A DNA stretch of 14,262 nt. It comes from Symbiobacteriaceae bacterium (lineage in GTDB: Bacteria > Bacillota > JAAYKD01 > WRDA01). The stretch covers positions 1 to 14,262 of the forward strand of contig WRDA01000017.1 of the NCBI GenBank assembly GCA_009783675.1, written 5' to 3'. A model generated the notes under the pieces. It was not told the DNA's origin, did no database searches, and saw nothing but the letters and a program-made list of their open reading frames with translations. A program made the position numbers and the translations under genes. Shown one piece after another: positions 1 through 7,446 of the stretch (positions are counted from its first letter, which is position 1; each line of letters starts with the position of its first letter).

Positions 1-210
1 CTCTGTTGCCTCCAGAAGAGAAACCCTGCAGCCATTTTGCTCTAAGACCTTTTGTAATGCTTCGATGGTGGCATCATCATCGAACTCCGCCTCAGCATCC
101 AGAGGAAAGGAAGACAGGTTATGCTTAAGGTTATAGGTGAGGCCGACATGCAGCTCGTGAGGTGTCGGCAGGTCATTACTCGTTGGCATCTCCCTAGAGA
201 TATCCATCAT
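1..210 (-). CDS. ATP-grasp protein, D-alanine-D-alanine ligase-like (N-terminal part, cut by window edge)
   Basis: Seventy codons read leftwards from ATGATG at 208-210/205-207 and remain open at base 1. The start overlaps the stop of the upstream hydrolase gene as ATGA, and a GGGAG ribosome site lies just before it; the second ATG has the better spacing. The visible residues contain a VGLTYNLK strand at about 22-29, then an AEFDDDATIEAL helix start at about 40-52 and VLEQNGCRVSLLEA at about 56-68. This is the usual N-terminal Rossmann-like lobe of proteins annotated as D-Ala-D-Ala ligase-like ATP-grasp enzymes, which join a carboxylate to an amine through an acyl phosphate. The ATP-binding and catalytic parts lie outside the window, so the substrate cannot be judged. 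It is probably not the housekeeping Ddl, because it sits last in an operon with an adenylating ligase and a peptidase-fold protein. Confidence 0.72.
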   Translation of the reverse strand, partial: MMDISREMPTSNDLPTPHELHVGLTYNLKHNLSSFPLDAEAEFDDDATIEALQKVLEQNGCRVSLLEATE

Positions 211-908
211 TCTCCCTTACTTGAGGATACTAAAAACTCATTTTTCCGGAACTGGAAAGTCAAGTAGGCTTCGTTGAGATTGGTCAGACTACCCTGAGTA
301 TCGGCGCTGATGATGCAACCTCTTGGCAACCCGTAGCCACTCGAACCATCTCCCATCAGACGCAGGGCAGTCTTTAGTTCGATCCAATCTTCGTTCTCGG
401 CATGGGTGTCGAAAACTGCAGGCACGATATTCAGGCAGGGAAAGAGGGATGCTGTTGTATCATCATCAGGGACTTCCCAGCGTACCCAGTGGCTGCCGAT
501 CATGATCGCTCCGGCAGAAACACCTATGAAGAGCTTACCCTGGCTGTGCAGGGACTGAAGTGTAGCCAGCAGATCATGCCTGACCAGCCAGGACATGCCA
601 TCTTCTACTTCGCCACCGGAGATAAAAATGGCGTCTGCTGCCTGCAGAGATCGCAGAATCGCCTCCCGGCGGATCTTCTCGCGGGCGAGAGGCAGCAACT
701 CCACTGAGCTTGCTCCGGCTTGCCTGATCATCAGACGCATAGCTTCGAAGAAAGGTCTGCGATCTCCGTTAGCAGTGCCAATGTAGACAACTCTGTGGCA
801 GCCGACACTCTGCAGAGCATTCTTCATTATGCGGATGATCGCCCGGGGATCTCCACCCGGTCCACCTGCCAGTAGGAGGGCAGGTATTGGTCCGACAGCA
901 TTGCTCAT
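207..908 (-). CDS. Type 1 glutamine amidotransferase-like / peptidase S51 family hydrolase
   Basis: The protein has 233 residues when started at the ATG at 908. That start overlaps the stop of the ligase gene upstream (ATGA) and has GGGGGAG nine bases before it; the TTG at 926 has no comparable site. It has the class I amidotransferase-like fold of dipeptidase E and cyanophycinase. Visible motifs are LLLAGGPGG at 11-19, the FISGGE turn at 95-100, the nucleophile elbow GVSAGA at 129-134 with the likely catalytic Ser131, and a DTHAEN segment at 168-173 whose His169 would complete the Ser-His pair. S51 members cut small acidic or isoaspartyl-like peptides in the cytoplasm; no signal peptide is present here. 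The length fits dipeptidase E (about 230 aa) rather than the longer cyanophycinases. Coupling to two carboxylate-activating enzymes suggests a role in trimming or recycling their product, which is inference. Confidence 0.82.
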   Translation of the reverse strand: MSNAVGPIPALLLAGGPGGDPRAIIRIMKNALQSVGCHRVVYIGTANGDRRPFFEAMRLMIRQAGASSVELLPLAREKIRREAILRSLQAADAIFISGGEVEDGMSWLVRHDLLATLQSLHSQGKLFIGVSAGAIMIGSHWVRWEVPDDDTTASLFPCLNIVPAVFDTHAENEDWIELKTALRLMGDGSSGYGLPRGCIISADTQGSLTNLNEAYLTFQFRKNEFLVSSSKGE

Positions 909-2209
909 GCGAAGAGACTCCCCCAATCCACTGCGAAGTTGGTCTGTGTGCGACGAAACTTCCCTGCAGGTCCGGGCAGGATCTGTTCTACCACCCTGAT
1001 GTCGAACCTCGCATCATGTCCATAGAGATTCTGCAGGATGATGCCAGTTTCCTGCAAGAGATCACCTGCGCCCGGAGCAAGCATAATTTCCAACTGATAA
1101 AGATTCTCAGTCTGCTGTTCCATATGGTAATCTCTGAGACCCTCCAAAGTAGCCAGAGCCTGATCGACATCCCAAGTGGTAACCAGCTCTCCCTTCGTAG
1201 TGAAAGTCGAGTTCGTCAATCGGCCTTCGATTCGTTGAACGATCATGCCTTCACTGCGGCCACAGGAGCAGATCCCGGTAGGGTAAAGGCGGATCAGGTC
1301 ACCGGTATCGAAACGGATGACGGTGTTCCAGGGATTATCGAAGGTGGTAACTAGCATACGACCTAACTCTGGTCCGCCATAGCGATCCTTGAGAGGATAG
1401 AAGTCGATGCGGCAGAAGGGGAGATTTTGATGGAGATGGCCAGCTTCGCACTCTTCGAGGACAAAGCCGGTTTCGGTGGTACCATAAGAACTGATCAGTG
1501 GGCAAGAGAAGAGTTTGCGGATGGGGGCCAGATGAATCTGGGAGATGAACTCGTAGGTAAAGACGATGACTCGGGGGGTAAAGAGTTTAACACCCTCATC
1601 CAGAGCCCAGTATGCCAGATGAGCCAGCAGGGACGGATTGGTTTCGATTATGACCGGCTTAAACAACTGTAGTTCCTCAGCCATACGACGGTAGTGCCGA
1701 GGCATCCACTGCACCATGTTAATCTTTTCGTTGAGGTAGAGTCGATTGCCGACCAGGCGGGAAGAGAGGGGAAGATCCTCCTCACAGCTGATGCCAACAT
1801 TAAGGGAGGAAGCCAGCTTCGCTTCACGCTGAGGATAGGTCAGCTTAGCCAGATGTGCATTAAGCTGCCACGCAGATGCCTCGCTGCGATCCCACCAGTC
1901 CTGATCCCAGATATTGACGACCCTGTCTCCAGTTGTCCCACTGGTAAAGGTGTACTCAATGGCTTCGGATAGCAGTCCTTCCCTGACATCGCGATGATTG
2001 GGAACAAGTCCCCAGGGGAAGTGGTCGCGGATCATCTGTTTGCTCAGCTCGGGAAGGGCATCATAGCGCTGGTCCAGGGAGACCCCGGGACCAGGGTCTA
2101 ACTCCTGCCAGGGTTGGTAGGCTATGGCAGTCTGCAGCGCTGTATCTAAGGTGTGCAGAGAGCGCTGTTGAAAGGATTCCGGATAGTTATATCTGTGAGG
2201 AAGAATCAT
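905..2209 (-). CDS. Phenylacetate-CoA ligase / F390-synthetase-like adenylate-forming enzyme
   Basis: This 434-residue member of the AMP-binding (ANL) superfamily resembles PaaK and coenzyme F390 synthetase. These enzymes activate a carboxylate with ATP as acyl-AMP and pass it to CoA, an amine or another acceptor. Visible motifs are the P-loop TSGTTG at 89-94, YGTTETG at 242-248, RFDTGD at 299-304 and the hinge-side RIEGR at 326-330. GPAGKFRRT lies near the C-terminus, with Lys417 as the likely catalytic lysine. A CSCGRSEG segment at 314-321 resembles the Cys-containing loop found in PaaK-like proteins. The start at 2209 is chosen because AAGGAGG (2218-2224) stands eight bases upstream; the reading frame extends to 2284, but that part lacks such a site and covers a likely promoter. 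It is the first gene of a three-gene coupled operon. The substrate cannot be read from the sequence, and phenylacetate itself is not implied. Confidence 0.85.
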   Translation of the reverse strand: MILPHRYNYPESFQQRSLHTLDTALQTAIAYQPWQELDPGPGVSLDQRYDALPELSKQMIRDHFPWGLVPNHRDVREGLLSEAIEYTFTSGTTGDRVVNIWDQDWWDRSEASAWQLNAHLAKLTYPQREAKLASSLNVGISCEEDLPLSSRLVGNRLYLNEKINMVQWMPRHYRRMAEELQLFKPVIIETNPSLLAHLAYWALDEGVKLFTPRVIVFTYEFISQIHLAPIRKLFSCPLISSYGTTETGFVLEECEAGHLHQNLPFCRIDFYPLKDRYGGPELGRMLVTTFDNPWNTVIRFDTGDLIRLYPTGICSCGRSEGMIVQRIEGRLTNSTFTTKGELVTTWDVDQALATLEGLRDYHMEQQTENLYQLEIMLAPGAGDLLQETGIILQNLYGHDARFDIRVVEQILPGPAGKFRRTQTNFAVDWGSLFA

Positions 2210-2232
2210 GTGTACAACCTCCTTGTTAGTAT

Positions 2233-2261
2233 ATTCTACACCCTGAGCAGGAGGAAATAAA
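2233..2261 (-). promoter_or_regulatory. Possible sigma-A promoter for the leftward ligase operon
   Basis: Read on the minus strand there is a -10 box TAGAAT (2233-2238, five of six consensus bases) and a weak -35 TTTATT (2256-2261), 17 bp apart. Transcription would begin close to 2226, leaving a leader of under 20 bases with the AAGGAGG site. The location supports translation from 2209 rather than 2284. The -35 matches poorly, so this is a tentative call. Confidence 0.35.
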
Positions 2262-2294
2262 GAGTGCCGAGGCTTATTCTTCATAGATTTTGCA

Positions 2295-2311
2295 TCATAT
2301 TTACAATATGA
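2295..2311. promoter_or_regulatory. Perfect inverted repeat in the divergent intergenic region, candidate operator
   Basis: TCATATT-TAC-AATATGA has two perfect 7-bp arms around a 3-bp centre. It lies between the leftward ligase operon and the rightward 5'-nucleotidase gene, upstream of both ribosome binding sites. An AT-rich dyad of this size is typical of dimeric repressor sites. No regulator gene is adjacent and only one copy was seen. Confidence 0.35.
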
Positions 2312-2388
2312 ACCACACTTAGGGATCGCCGAGTAATTTCAGGAAGGATTCCAGGCTATAAACATGAAAGATTAGATTACCAACTTTT

Positions 2389-2395
2389 AAGGAGG
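2389..2395 (+). promoter_or_regulatory. Ribosome binding site that fixes the GTG start of the 5'-nucleotidase
   Basis: AAGGAGG stands exactly eight bases before GTG at 2404. No ATG in the same frame competes upstream of the conserved LTILHSNDMHG segment, so the site decides the unusual GTG start. Confidence 0.85.
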
Positions 2396-2403
2396 TTGCC
2401 TTA

Positions 2404-3867
2404 GTGTCCCGGAATCTTAAAAAATTGACAATCCTGCATTCCAATGATATGCATGGGGATTTCCTGGCTGAGCATGTGGATGAACAGCTTATGGGCGGTA
2501 TTTCCATGCTGTCGGGGTATGTGACCAGGGTCAGGGCGAATAATCCCTTTTCAATCTACTGTATCGCCGGGGATATGTTGCAGGGTTCCCTTATCGATGC
2601 GGAGTACCGGGGACTTTCGACTATCGAGATCATGAACATGCTCGCTCCCGACATAGTCTCTCTGGGAAACCATGAGATAGACTATGGTGTGGCCCATTTG
2701 CTCTTCCTGGAGCGTTGTGCCAACTTTCCCATCGTCTGCGCCAATCTCTTTATTAAGAACCCTTATCGGCGTCTCTTCAGTCCTTACCAAATCATGGAGA
2801 TCAACGGCATGACCATCCTCTTCATTGGGGTCATCACCCAGGAGGTGGCGGCAAATCTGCGCATGGATGCTCTGCTGGGAAGCCTGGTCGATGTGGAGGA
2901 AGCAGCTTTGGAGGTAGGGCGCATCTGCAATGCTCATCGTTCTCTGGATGTGGACCTGACCGTGCTGTTGACTCATATCGGTCATGAGGAAGACCGCAAG
3001 CTGGCAGCCCTTCTCGATCCCATTTGGGGTGTTGACCTGATTATCGGTGGGCATAGTCACACGATTCTGGAGGAACCTGAAGTGGTGAACGATATCCTCA
3101 TCGCCCAGGCGGGGGTGGGGACGGCGCAGATCGGACACTTCGATCTGATCGTAGATACCGATAGCAACAGTATCGATAGCTACCAATGGCGACTTGTACC
3201 CATCACCGGGGAGATGTGCCCCAGAGATTTACAGCTCGAGGAAACCATCCTGAATTTCAAGCAGACCGTGGATGAGAAGTACGACCGGGTGATCTGCCGC
3301 TTCCGACGCAGTTTCACTCATCCCAATCGTTACCAGGAGACAGAACTAGGCAATCTGATCAGCGATGCCTTGAAGGATGCTTTAGCCCTGGATCTGGTTC
3401 TCTGTGCTTCCGGTTCCATACGCAAGCAGCAGGTTGGACCCTTGTTCACCTATGGGGATCTTTGCGCTACCTTTCCCTTCGACGAACCAATCTATGTCCT
3501 GAAGATTAAGGGTAGTCAACTGCGTCATATGTTGGATAATATCCTGTATCAGGAGATTAGTGAGGGTGGACATGGCGAGTTCTATCAGGTCTCCCGAGGT
3601 CTTCGCCTGTCCTATCACCGGGAAAGCCGCACATTTGACTATCTGGAGTATCAGGGACAACATCTGGCTGATGAGGAAGTTATGCGAGTGGGATTACAAC
3701 TCTATCACTTCAAGAATTTCGAACGCTTCTTTGACCTGCCTCTGAAGGAACTGGTCGACGGAAAAGGACAGATAGTCTGCACTTCTTCGATGGATGTGCT
3801 GGAGGAGTACTTCAGCGAAACGAAATCCGTCAGGGGCCGTGTGGAAGGGCGCATCATCATCAGATAG
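2404..3867 (+). CDS. 5'-nucleotidase / UshA-type bifunctional metallophosphoesterase, apparently cytoplasmic
   Basis: This 487-residue protein has the two-domain layout of the 5'-nucleotidase family, which hydrolyses nucleotides, cyclic nucleotides or related phosphate esters at a dinuclear metal site. The metallophosphatase domain shows SNDMHG (Asp15, His17), AGDMLQGS (Asp57), LGNHEIDYG (Asn89, His90), LLTHIGHEED (His191) and IIGGHSHT (His217, His219). The C-terminal substrate domain shows ETELGNLISDAL at 312-323, SGSIR at 336-340, and TFPFD at 356-360. A GEFYQVSRGLRLSY segment at about 391-404 corresponds to the substrate-binding region. UshA and most relatives are exported, but here residues 1-10 go directly into the first beta strand with no signal peptide. 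It therefore probably acts inside the cell. It is translated from GTG at 2404, is transcribed away from the ligase operon and ends in its own terminator, so it appears to be a single-gene unit. Confidence 0.9.
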   Translation: MSRNLKKLTILHSNDMHGDFLAEHVDEQLMGGISMLSGYVTRVRANNPFSIYCIAGDMLQGSLIDAEYRGLSTIEIMNMLAPDIVSLGNHEIDYGVAHLLFLERCANFPIVCANLFIKNPYRRLFSPYQIMEINGMTILFIGVITQEVAANLRMDALLGSLVDVEEAALEVGRICNAHRSLDVDLTVLLTHIGHEEDRKLAALLDPIWGVDLIIGGHSHTILEEPEVVNDILIAQAGVGTAQIGHFDLIVDTDSNSIDSYQWRLVPITGEMCPRDLQLEETILNFKQTVDEKYDRVICRFRRSFTHPNRYQETELGNLISDALKDALALDLVLCASGSIRKQQVGPLFTYGDLCATFPFDEPIYVLKIKGSQLRHMLDNILYQEISEGGHGEFYQVSRGLRLSYHRESRTFDYLEYQGQHLADEEVMRVGLQLYHFKNFERFFDLPLKELVDGKGQIVCTSSMDVLEEYFSETKSVRGRVEGRIIIR

Positions 3868-3885
3868 GTGAGTATGTAGTGAAGT

Positions 3886-3920
3886 AAACCCCTCTCCATA
3901 ACGGAAAGGGGTTTGTTTGT
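3886..3920 (+). terminator. Hairpin terminator between converging genes
   Basis: AAACCCCTCTCC and GGAAAGGGGTTT (3886-3897 and 3903-3914) form a 12-bp stem with one mismatch around a five-base loop ATAAC. The stem is followed by GTTTGTTTGT. It lies 19 bases after the stop of the 5'-nucleotidase gene and 24 bases beyond the end of the converging TPM gene. It probably ends rightward transcription. The AAA-C/G-TTT base of the stem means it may also slow leftward transcripts, although the T run on that side is short. Confidence 0.8.
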
Positions 3921-3943
3921 CTCGGGCGGCGAGCTTCAGCTAG

Positions 3944-4807
3944 CTAGAAGGAACGGGAAGATCCCGAGCGTCCGCTGCTGGAGGTCGTCGTACCTCCCGA
4001 ACGACCGCTGCTGCTACTGTTGGAAGAGGTCGGAATAGTACGCCGGGTTTCGGTACGATGGGAGAAGGTATCGGTCTGCTCGGTCAGCTGTAGTCCGGCA
4101 GCTGTGATGTAGAGATTAGCTGCCCTTTGCTTGACTGCGGTCTTCATCTGTCCGACCCAGGCTTGACAGAGAATTAAGGCAACAGCGATGGGTATGGCGA
4201 TGGTGGCAATTGTGGCCAGGGTCTTGTCCTCCTGGACAGGCCCGCCACTGCCGGTTCCACCTGTTCCGGGACCTTCGTTTCCACCAGGGATCCAGATATC
4301 TACTGGTTTCCCGGCCGCATTAAGGGCCAGATACTCCTCGGCTTTCTCCATAAAGGCATAGACAGCGGCAACCCAGTTGTTATTCCGTAACTGAGGAACC
4401 AAGAAATCATCTAAAATAGTGTCTTTACCATAATCTGTAAAGGCATCATTACCAATGCCCTGGGCCACGATGGAAACCTTGCGACTGACTGTCGCCAGCA
4501 TCAACATGACTGTGCTTTTGTCGGTACCATAACCCATGCCATAATAATCGAAGATTCCCCAGGCATACTCTTCGGGATCGTCGCCCTCGATTTCTTCAAC
4601 GACCAGGACGATGACATCAATCTTGTACTCTTCTGTCAGGTCTTCAGCCCACTGATTTAACTCCTCCCATTGTCCCTGGGAGAGAACGCCTGCAACATCG
4701 GTGACCAGATCCAGGCGATCCGCCGAAGATGTATTGGCCAGCAAGCCAGGAGATAACAGAGATAGGAGCATCAAGGTTGCCAATAAGGTAAAAGCGATCT
4801 TTTTCAT
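3944..4807 (-). CDS. TPM-domain protein with signal peptide and membrane anchor (YdjH-like)
   Basis: This 287-residue protein begins with a typical Sec signal peptide: KK at 2-3, a hydrophobic core to about residue 22, and a likely cut near LANTSS at 23-28. A TPM (TLP18.3/Psb32/MOLO-1) domain follows at about 32-160, with VTDVAGVLSQ at 35-44, DVIVLVV at 64-70 and the glycine-rich YYGMGYGTDKSTVMLML at 88-104. A Gly/Pro-rich linker leads to one membrane helix at about 197-217, a short positively charged region and a Ser/Gly/Arg tail ending SRSF. TPM proteins place this domain outside the membrane. A GGGAGGG site lies six bases before the ATG, and the spacer from the zinc-ribbon gene is only 12 bases. 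In B. subtilis the TPM protein YdjH pairs with YdjG; cassette context makes that role likely here, but the C-terminal tail is not diagnostic. Confidence 0.82.
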   Translation of the reverse strand: MKKIAFTLLATLMLLSLLSPGLLANTSSADRLDLVTDVAGVLSQGQWEELNQWAEDLTEEYKIDVIVLVVEEIEGDDPEEYAWGIFDYYGMGYGTDKSTVMLMLATVSRKVSIVAQGIGNDAFTDYGKDTILDDFLVPQLRNNNWVAAVYAFMEKAEEYLALNAAGKPVDIWIPGGNEGPGTGGTGSGGPVQEDKTLATIATIAIPIAVALILCQAWVGQMKTAVKQRAANLYITAAGLQLTEQTDTFSHRTETRRTIPTSSNSSSSGRSGGTTTSSSGRSGSSRSF

Positions 4808-4819
4808 CTTCAGCCCTCC

Positions 4820-5914
4820 CTACATTATCCAGAAGAAGAGGACATAGAAGATCAGCATTAAAACACCTGCGATGCCAAAGAAGCTCTGCCAATACTTGCC
4901 ATAGTCGATAGGTAAATCACCGATGAGTTTTCCGGTCTGCCCGTTCATGGCGAAGAGGAAGTTTTTACCATTCCACTTCGTGCTCAGGGTCCAGACAGGC
5001 ATCAGAACGTAACGAACCTGCCCGGCGCTGATCTGAGCATTGCTCTGCCTGCGGGTTACCGTAGAATACCCGTTGACAGTTGCGGCGAGAGCATCGAAAG
5101 TGCTGTTACGGATGCGCTCGTTGGCACGCAGGCTGCTCTCTTCGGCGCTGACGTCGTATCTGTCTGCCAGGAAGCCTGGGAGATAGGCGGTAGTGAAGCC
5201 TTTGAGATCCCTGAAGTCGAAAGGTTCGATTGCGTCCATGTGAGCATCGGGCATCTTGGAAGAACCATCCACAGGCACGTTCTCGAAGGAGATCTCACCT
5301 CCACGGGTGACTCGATAATGATCGGTGGAGGTGATCTCCTCATTTCCCGAACGGCTGGTGCTTACTCTGGTTGCATCGAATAATGCTCTGCCCCGGACGC
5401 TGGCATCGAAGAGCCAGAAGGGAACATAGATTCCCGTGATCTCCTGGATATGGTTGTTGGCGGCGAAGGAGTTGGGCAAAAACCGCTTCCCTTCATAGTG
5501 TTTCCTTAAGGCAGCGATGGCTTGTCGCTTGTCCAGCTTAAAGGGGAGGACAAAATCAGGTTTCAGCATACCCGTAAACTGTCCTGGCACCACGGTAGGA
5601 TTACCGCAGTAGGGACAGGAGGTGGCAGCCGTGTTTTCGTCACAGATTAACTGCGCTGAACAGGAGGGGCAGTTGTAGGCTCTCAGATGAGCTGCTTCTT
5701 CCGCGCTCCAATTGCCGAACATGGTCAGGTCCCAGTCGGGATCTTGATCGACCACTTCAGCAGCGGCTTCCACCTGCTGAGCATAGTACTGCTCGATTTC
5801 AGCGACAGTGAAGAGTGAGCCACAGTAATCACATTTAAGCTTACCCGTCGCGCCATCGAAGTGCAAAGGACCGGTGCAACTAGGACACTGATAGTTGACT
5901 AATTGCTCGGACAT
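4820..5914 (-). CDS. Double zinc-ribbon (TFIIB-type) membrane protein, YdjG-like
   Basis: This 364-residue protein starts with a TFIIB-type zinc ribbon (Cys10, Cys13, Cys28, Cys31). A second four-cysteine ribbon follows (Cys82, Cys85, Cys100, Cys103), separated by an acidic stretch. A globular part at about 115-335 contains ITGIYVPFWLFDA at 160-172, the hallmark of proteins often labelled 'TFIIB-type zinc ribbon-containing'. A single hydrophobic helix at about 344-364 ends the chain, so the body is cytoplasmic with a C-terminal anchor. Despite the name it is not a transcription factor; no helix-turn-helix is seen. It is the middle gene of a cassette with an SPFH gene 12 bases upstream and a TPM gene 12 bases downstream. 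In B. subtilis YdjG with YdjH forms a membrane platform that recruits the SPFH protein YdjI and then PspA. The same role is inferred here. Confidence 0.82.
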   Translation of the reverse strand: MSEQLVNYQCPSCTGPLHFDGATGKLKCDYCGSLFTVAEIEQYYAQQVEAAAEVVDQDPDWDLTMFGNWSAEEAAHLRAYNCPSCSAQLICDENTAATSCPYCGNPTVVPGQFTGMLKPDFVLPFKLDKRQAIAALRKHYEGKRFLPNSFAANNHIQEITGIYVPFWLFDASVRGRALFDATRVSTSRSGNEEITSTDHYRVTRGGEISFENVPVDGSSKMPDAHMDAIEPFDFRDLKGFTTAYLPGFLADRYDVSAEESSLRANERIRNSTFDALAATVNGYSTVTRRQSNAQISAGQVRYVLMPVWTLSTKWNGKNFLFAMNGQTGKLIGDLPIDYGKYWQSFFGIAGVLMLIFYVLFFWIM

Positions 5915-5926
5915 AGGCGCCCGCCC

Positions 5927-7342
5927 CTATGCGCCCATGGGATTGCCACAGTTGGCACAGAATTTTACCGGCTGAGAGGGATCCGCAGGCATCCAGCCAC
6001 AACTGGAGCACTGAACCACGGCAGGCGCTGCTGCAGGCTTGGGTTGACCGCAGTTGGCACAGAAGTTCCCGGTATTTCCGGTCTGCCCACAGGAGCAGGT
6101 CCAGGTATCTGCGACTGGTTCAGGCGCTACTGGTTGAGGTTGTCCGCAGTTGGAGCAGAACTTACCAGTGTTACCGGTCTGTCCGCAGGAACAGGTCCAG
6201 CCAGCGATTGCCGGAGTCTCAGGCTGAGGAGGCAGCGGAGCAACAGGAGGCGCTACGGGAACCACAGGAGGTGCGACAGGTTGCTGCGGATATTGTTGCT
6301 GCACGACGGGAGGCTGAGGTATACCTGGCTGCTGCTGACCCTGAGCGTATAGGTTGGAGGCATTGGCACCACCCGCCTGGTTAGCCATATTCATACCCAT
6401 GAAGGCCATTGCCGGCCCGGTAGAAGTGTTGGAGGCAGCGGCTTTCATGGCTTCGGCCTGGGCGTTGACCAGGGCGGCTCCTGCCATGGTGGGATCACGG
6501 AACATAGCCATCCGCTGATACTCCTGAATGCGTGCTTCATCATCTTTATCGGCAGTGACCGAGGAGACATTCACCGAGACTATCTCGATACCCCTCAGGC
6601 GGCCCCATTTTTCATCCAGTTCTTCGTTGAGTGCCTGTGTTAACTCCCTGGTGTGCATGGTGATCATTGAGTAGCGAACACCCTGCATGGAAATGCGGCC
6701 AAAAGCCGGTAGCAGAGCATCCAGTAACTCGCCACGCATGGTCTCTTCCAGGGTCTCTCTGGTATAGTCCTGGGGAACATTACCGGCAAAGGTGTAGAAA
6801 AGCAAGGGTACAGTAATCTTAAAGCTGTAGGTTCCGAAACACTTGATGCGTACATCGATGTCGAAACCGGCTCTTTCGTCGACGACCCTGAAGGGTATCG
6901 GCATCGGTGTGCCATACTTGTTGCCGATGATTTCCTTAGTGTTGATGTAGTAGATTCTGGTGTCCTTACCAGGGATGCCGCCGTACTTAAAGCGTTCGAA
7001 GGCTGAACCTAATGAAGCTAAAGCGTTTTGGCCAAAGCTTCCACCAGCGAACAGGGAAGGCTCTCCGCCGATATCGAAAGTATACTGCCCAGGTTCACCA
7101 CAGTAATCGATGATTTTTCCCTGTTCCACCAAGATCATGAATTGTCCGTCGGCAACAGCGATACCGGAACCGGTGGTGATGATGTTTTCTTCTCCACTGA
7201 TGTTGGAGGATCGCCCTGATACCCTTTTCTGACCCTTAGTCATCAGAATGTTCTCCGGTAAGGATTCGCAGTAGAAGAACTCCTTCCACTGATCTGACAT
7301 GGTACCGCTAATGGCTCCGATTGCAGCTCTGATAAGTGCCAT
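5927..7342 (-). CDS. SPFH-domain protein with three C-terminal zinc ribbons (YdjI / 'virion core protein' type)
   Basis: This protein has 471 residues from ATG at 7342, which has AAAGGGG about eight bases upstream. The frame runs on to 7450, but that extension covers the promoter. The N-terminal 300 residues are an SPFH (stomatin/prohibitin/flotillin) region of the YdjI kind: ISGTMSDQWKEFFYCESLP at 11-29, GQYTFDIGGEPSLFAGG at 85-101, and GRLRGIEIVSVNVSSV at 247-262. A Gln/Pro/Ala/Val-rich linker follows at about 335-380. Three zinc ribbons end the chain: Cys384/386/396/399, Cys416/418/428/431 and Cys445/448/462/465. The first two are near-identical WTCSCGQTGNT repeats, evidently a duplication. 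It has no membrane helix and should be recruited to the membrane by its partners. It is the first gene of the three-gene cassette. In B. subtilis YdjI is needed to place PspA at the membrane. Confidence 0.85.
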   Translation of the reverse strand: MALIRAAIGAISGTMSDQWKEFFYCESLPENILMTKGQKRVSGRSSNISGEENIITTGSGIAVADGQFMILVEQGKIIDYCGEPGQYTFDIGGEPSLFAGGSFGQNALASLGSAFERFKYGGIPGKDTRIYYINTKEIIGNKYGTPMPIPFRVVDERAGFDIDVRIKCFGTYSFKITVPLLFYTFAGNVPQDYTRETLEETMRGELLDALLPAFGRISMQGVRYSMITMHTRELTQALNEELDEKWGRLRGIEIVSVNVSSVTADKDDEARIQEYQRMAMFRDPTMAGAALVNAQAEAMKAAASNTSTGPAMAFMGMNMANQAGGANASNLYAQGQQQPGIPQPPVVQQQYPQQPVAPPVVPVAPPVAPLPPQPETPAIAGWTCSCGQTGNTGKFCSNCGQPQPVAPEPVADTWTCSCGQTGNTGNFCANCGQPKPAAAPAVVQCSSCGWMPADPSQPVKFCANCGNPMGA

Positions 7343-7417
7343 TTGGTTTTCCCCTTTCTTATTTTTGATAAAATATATTTCCATGTTGGAGGGTAAAATA
7401 CCTGCTACCCGCGCTTC

Positions 7418-7446
7418 AGTATAACAGAAATGCTGAGTTGTGTCAC
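7418..7446 (-). promoter_or_regulatory. Near-consensus sigma-A promoter of the SPFH cassette
   Basis: On the minus strand GTGACA (7441-7446) and TATACT (7418-7423) each match the consensus in five of six positions, with an ideal 17-bp spacer. Transcription would start near 7411, giving a leader of about 70 bases before the ATG at 7342. The imperfect dyad TGAGT-N6-ACTCA lies over the -35 box. A strong constitutive-type promoter would be unusual for a pure stress cassette. Confidence 0.65.

Noticed and set aside
887..1354. 155-codon plus-strand reading frame
   Set aside because: Antisense to the ligase gene with conserved motifs; no ribosome site or domain.
2210..2284. N-terminal extension of the ligase to a start at 2284
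   Set aside because: The perfect AAGGAGG at 2218-2224 points to 2209, and the extension is not part of the enzyme family.
2551..3186. 211-codon minus-strand reading frame
   Set aside because: It is fully antisense to the well-supported 5'-nucleotidase gene and its translation shows no family resemblance.
5903..6384. Two overlapping plus-strand reading frames of about 150 codons
   Set aside because: They lie opposite the zinc-ribbon and Pro/Gln-rich end of the SPFH gene, whose biased composition removes stops on the other strand; they have no ribosome site or recognisable domain.
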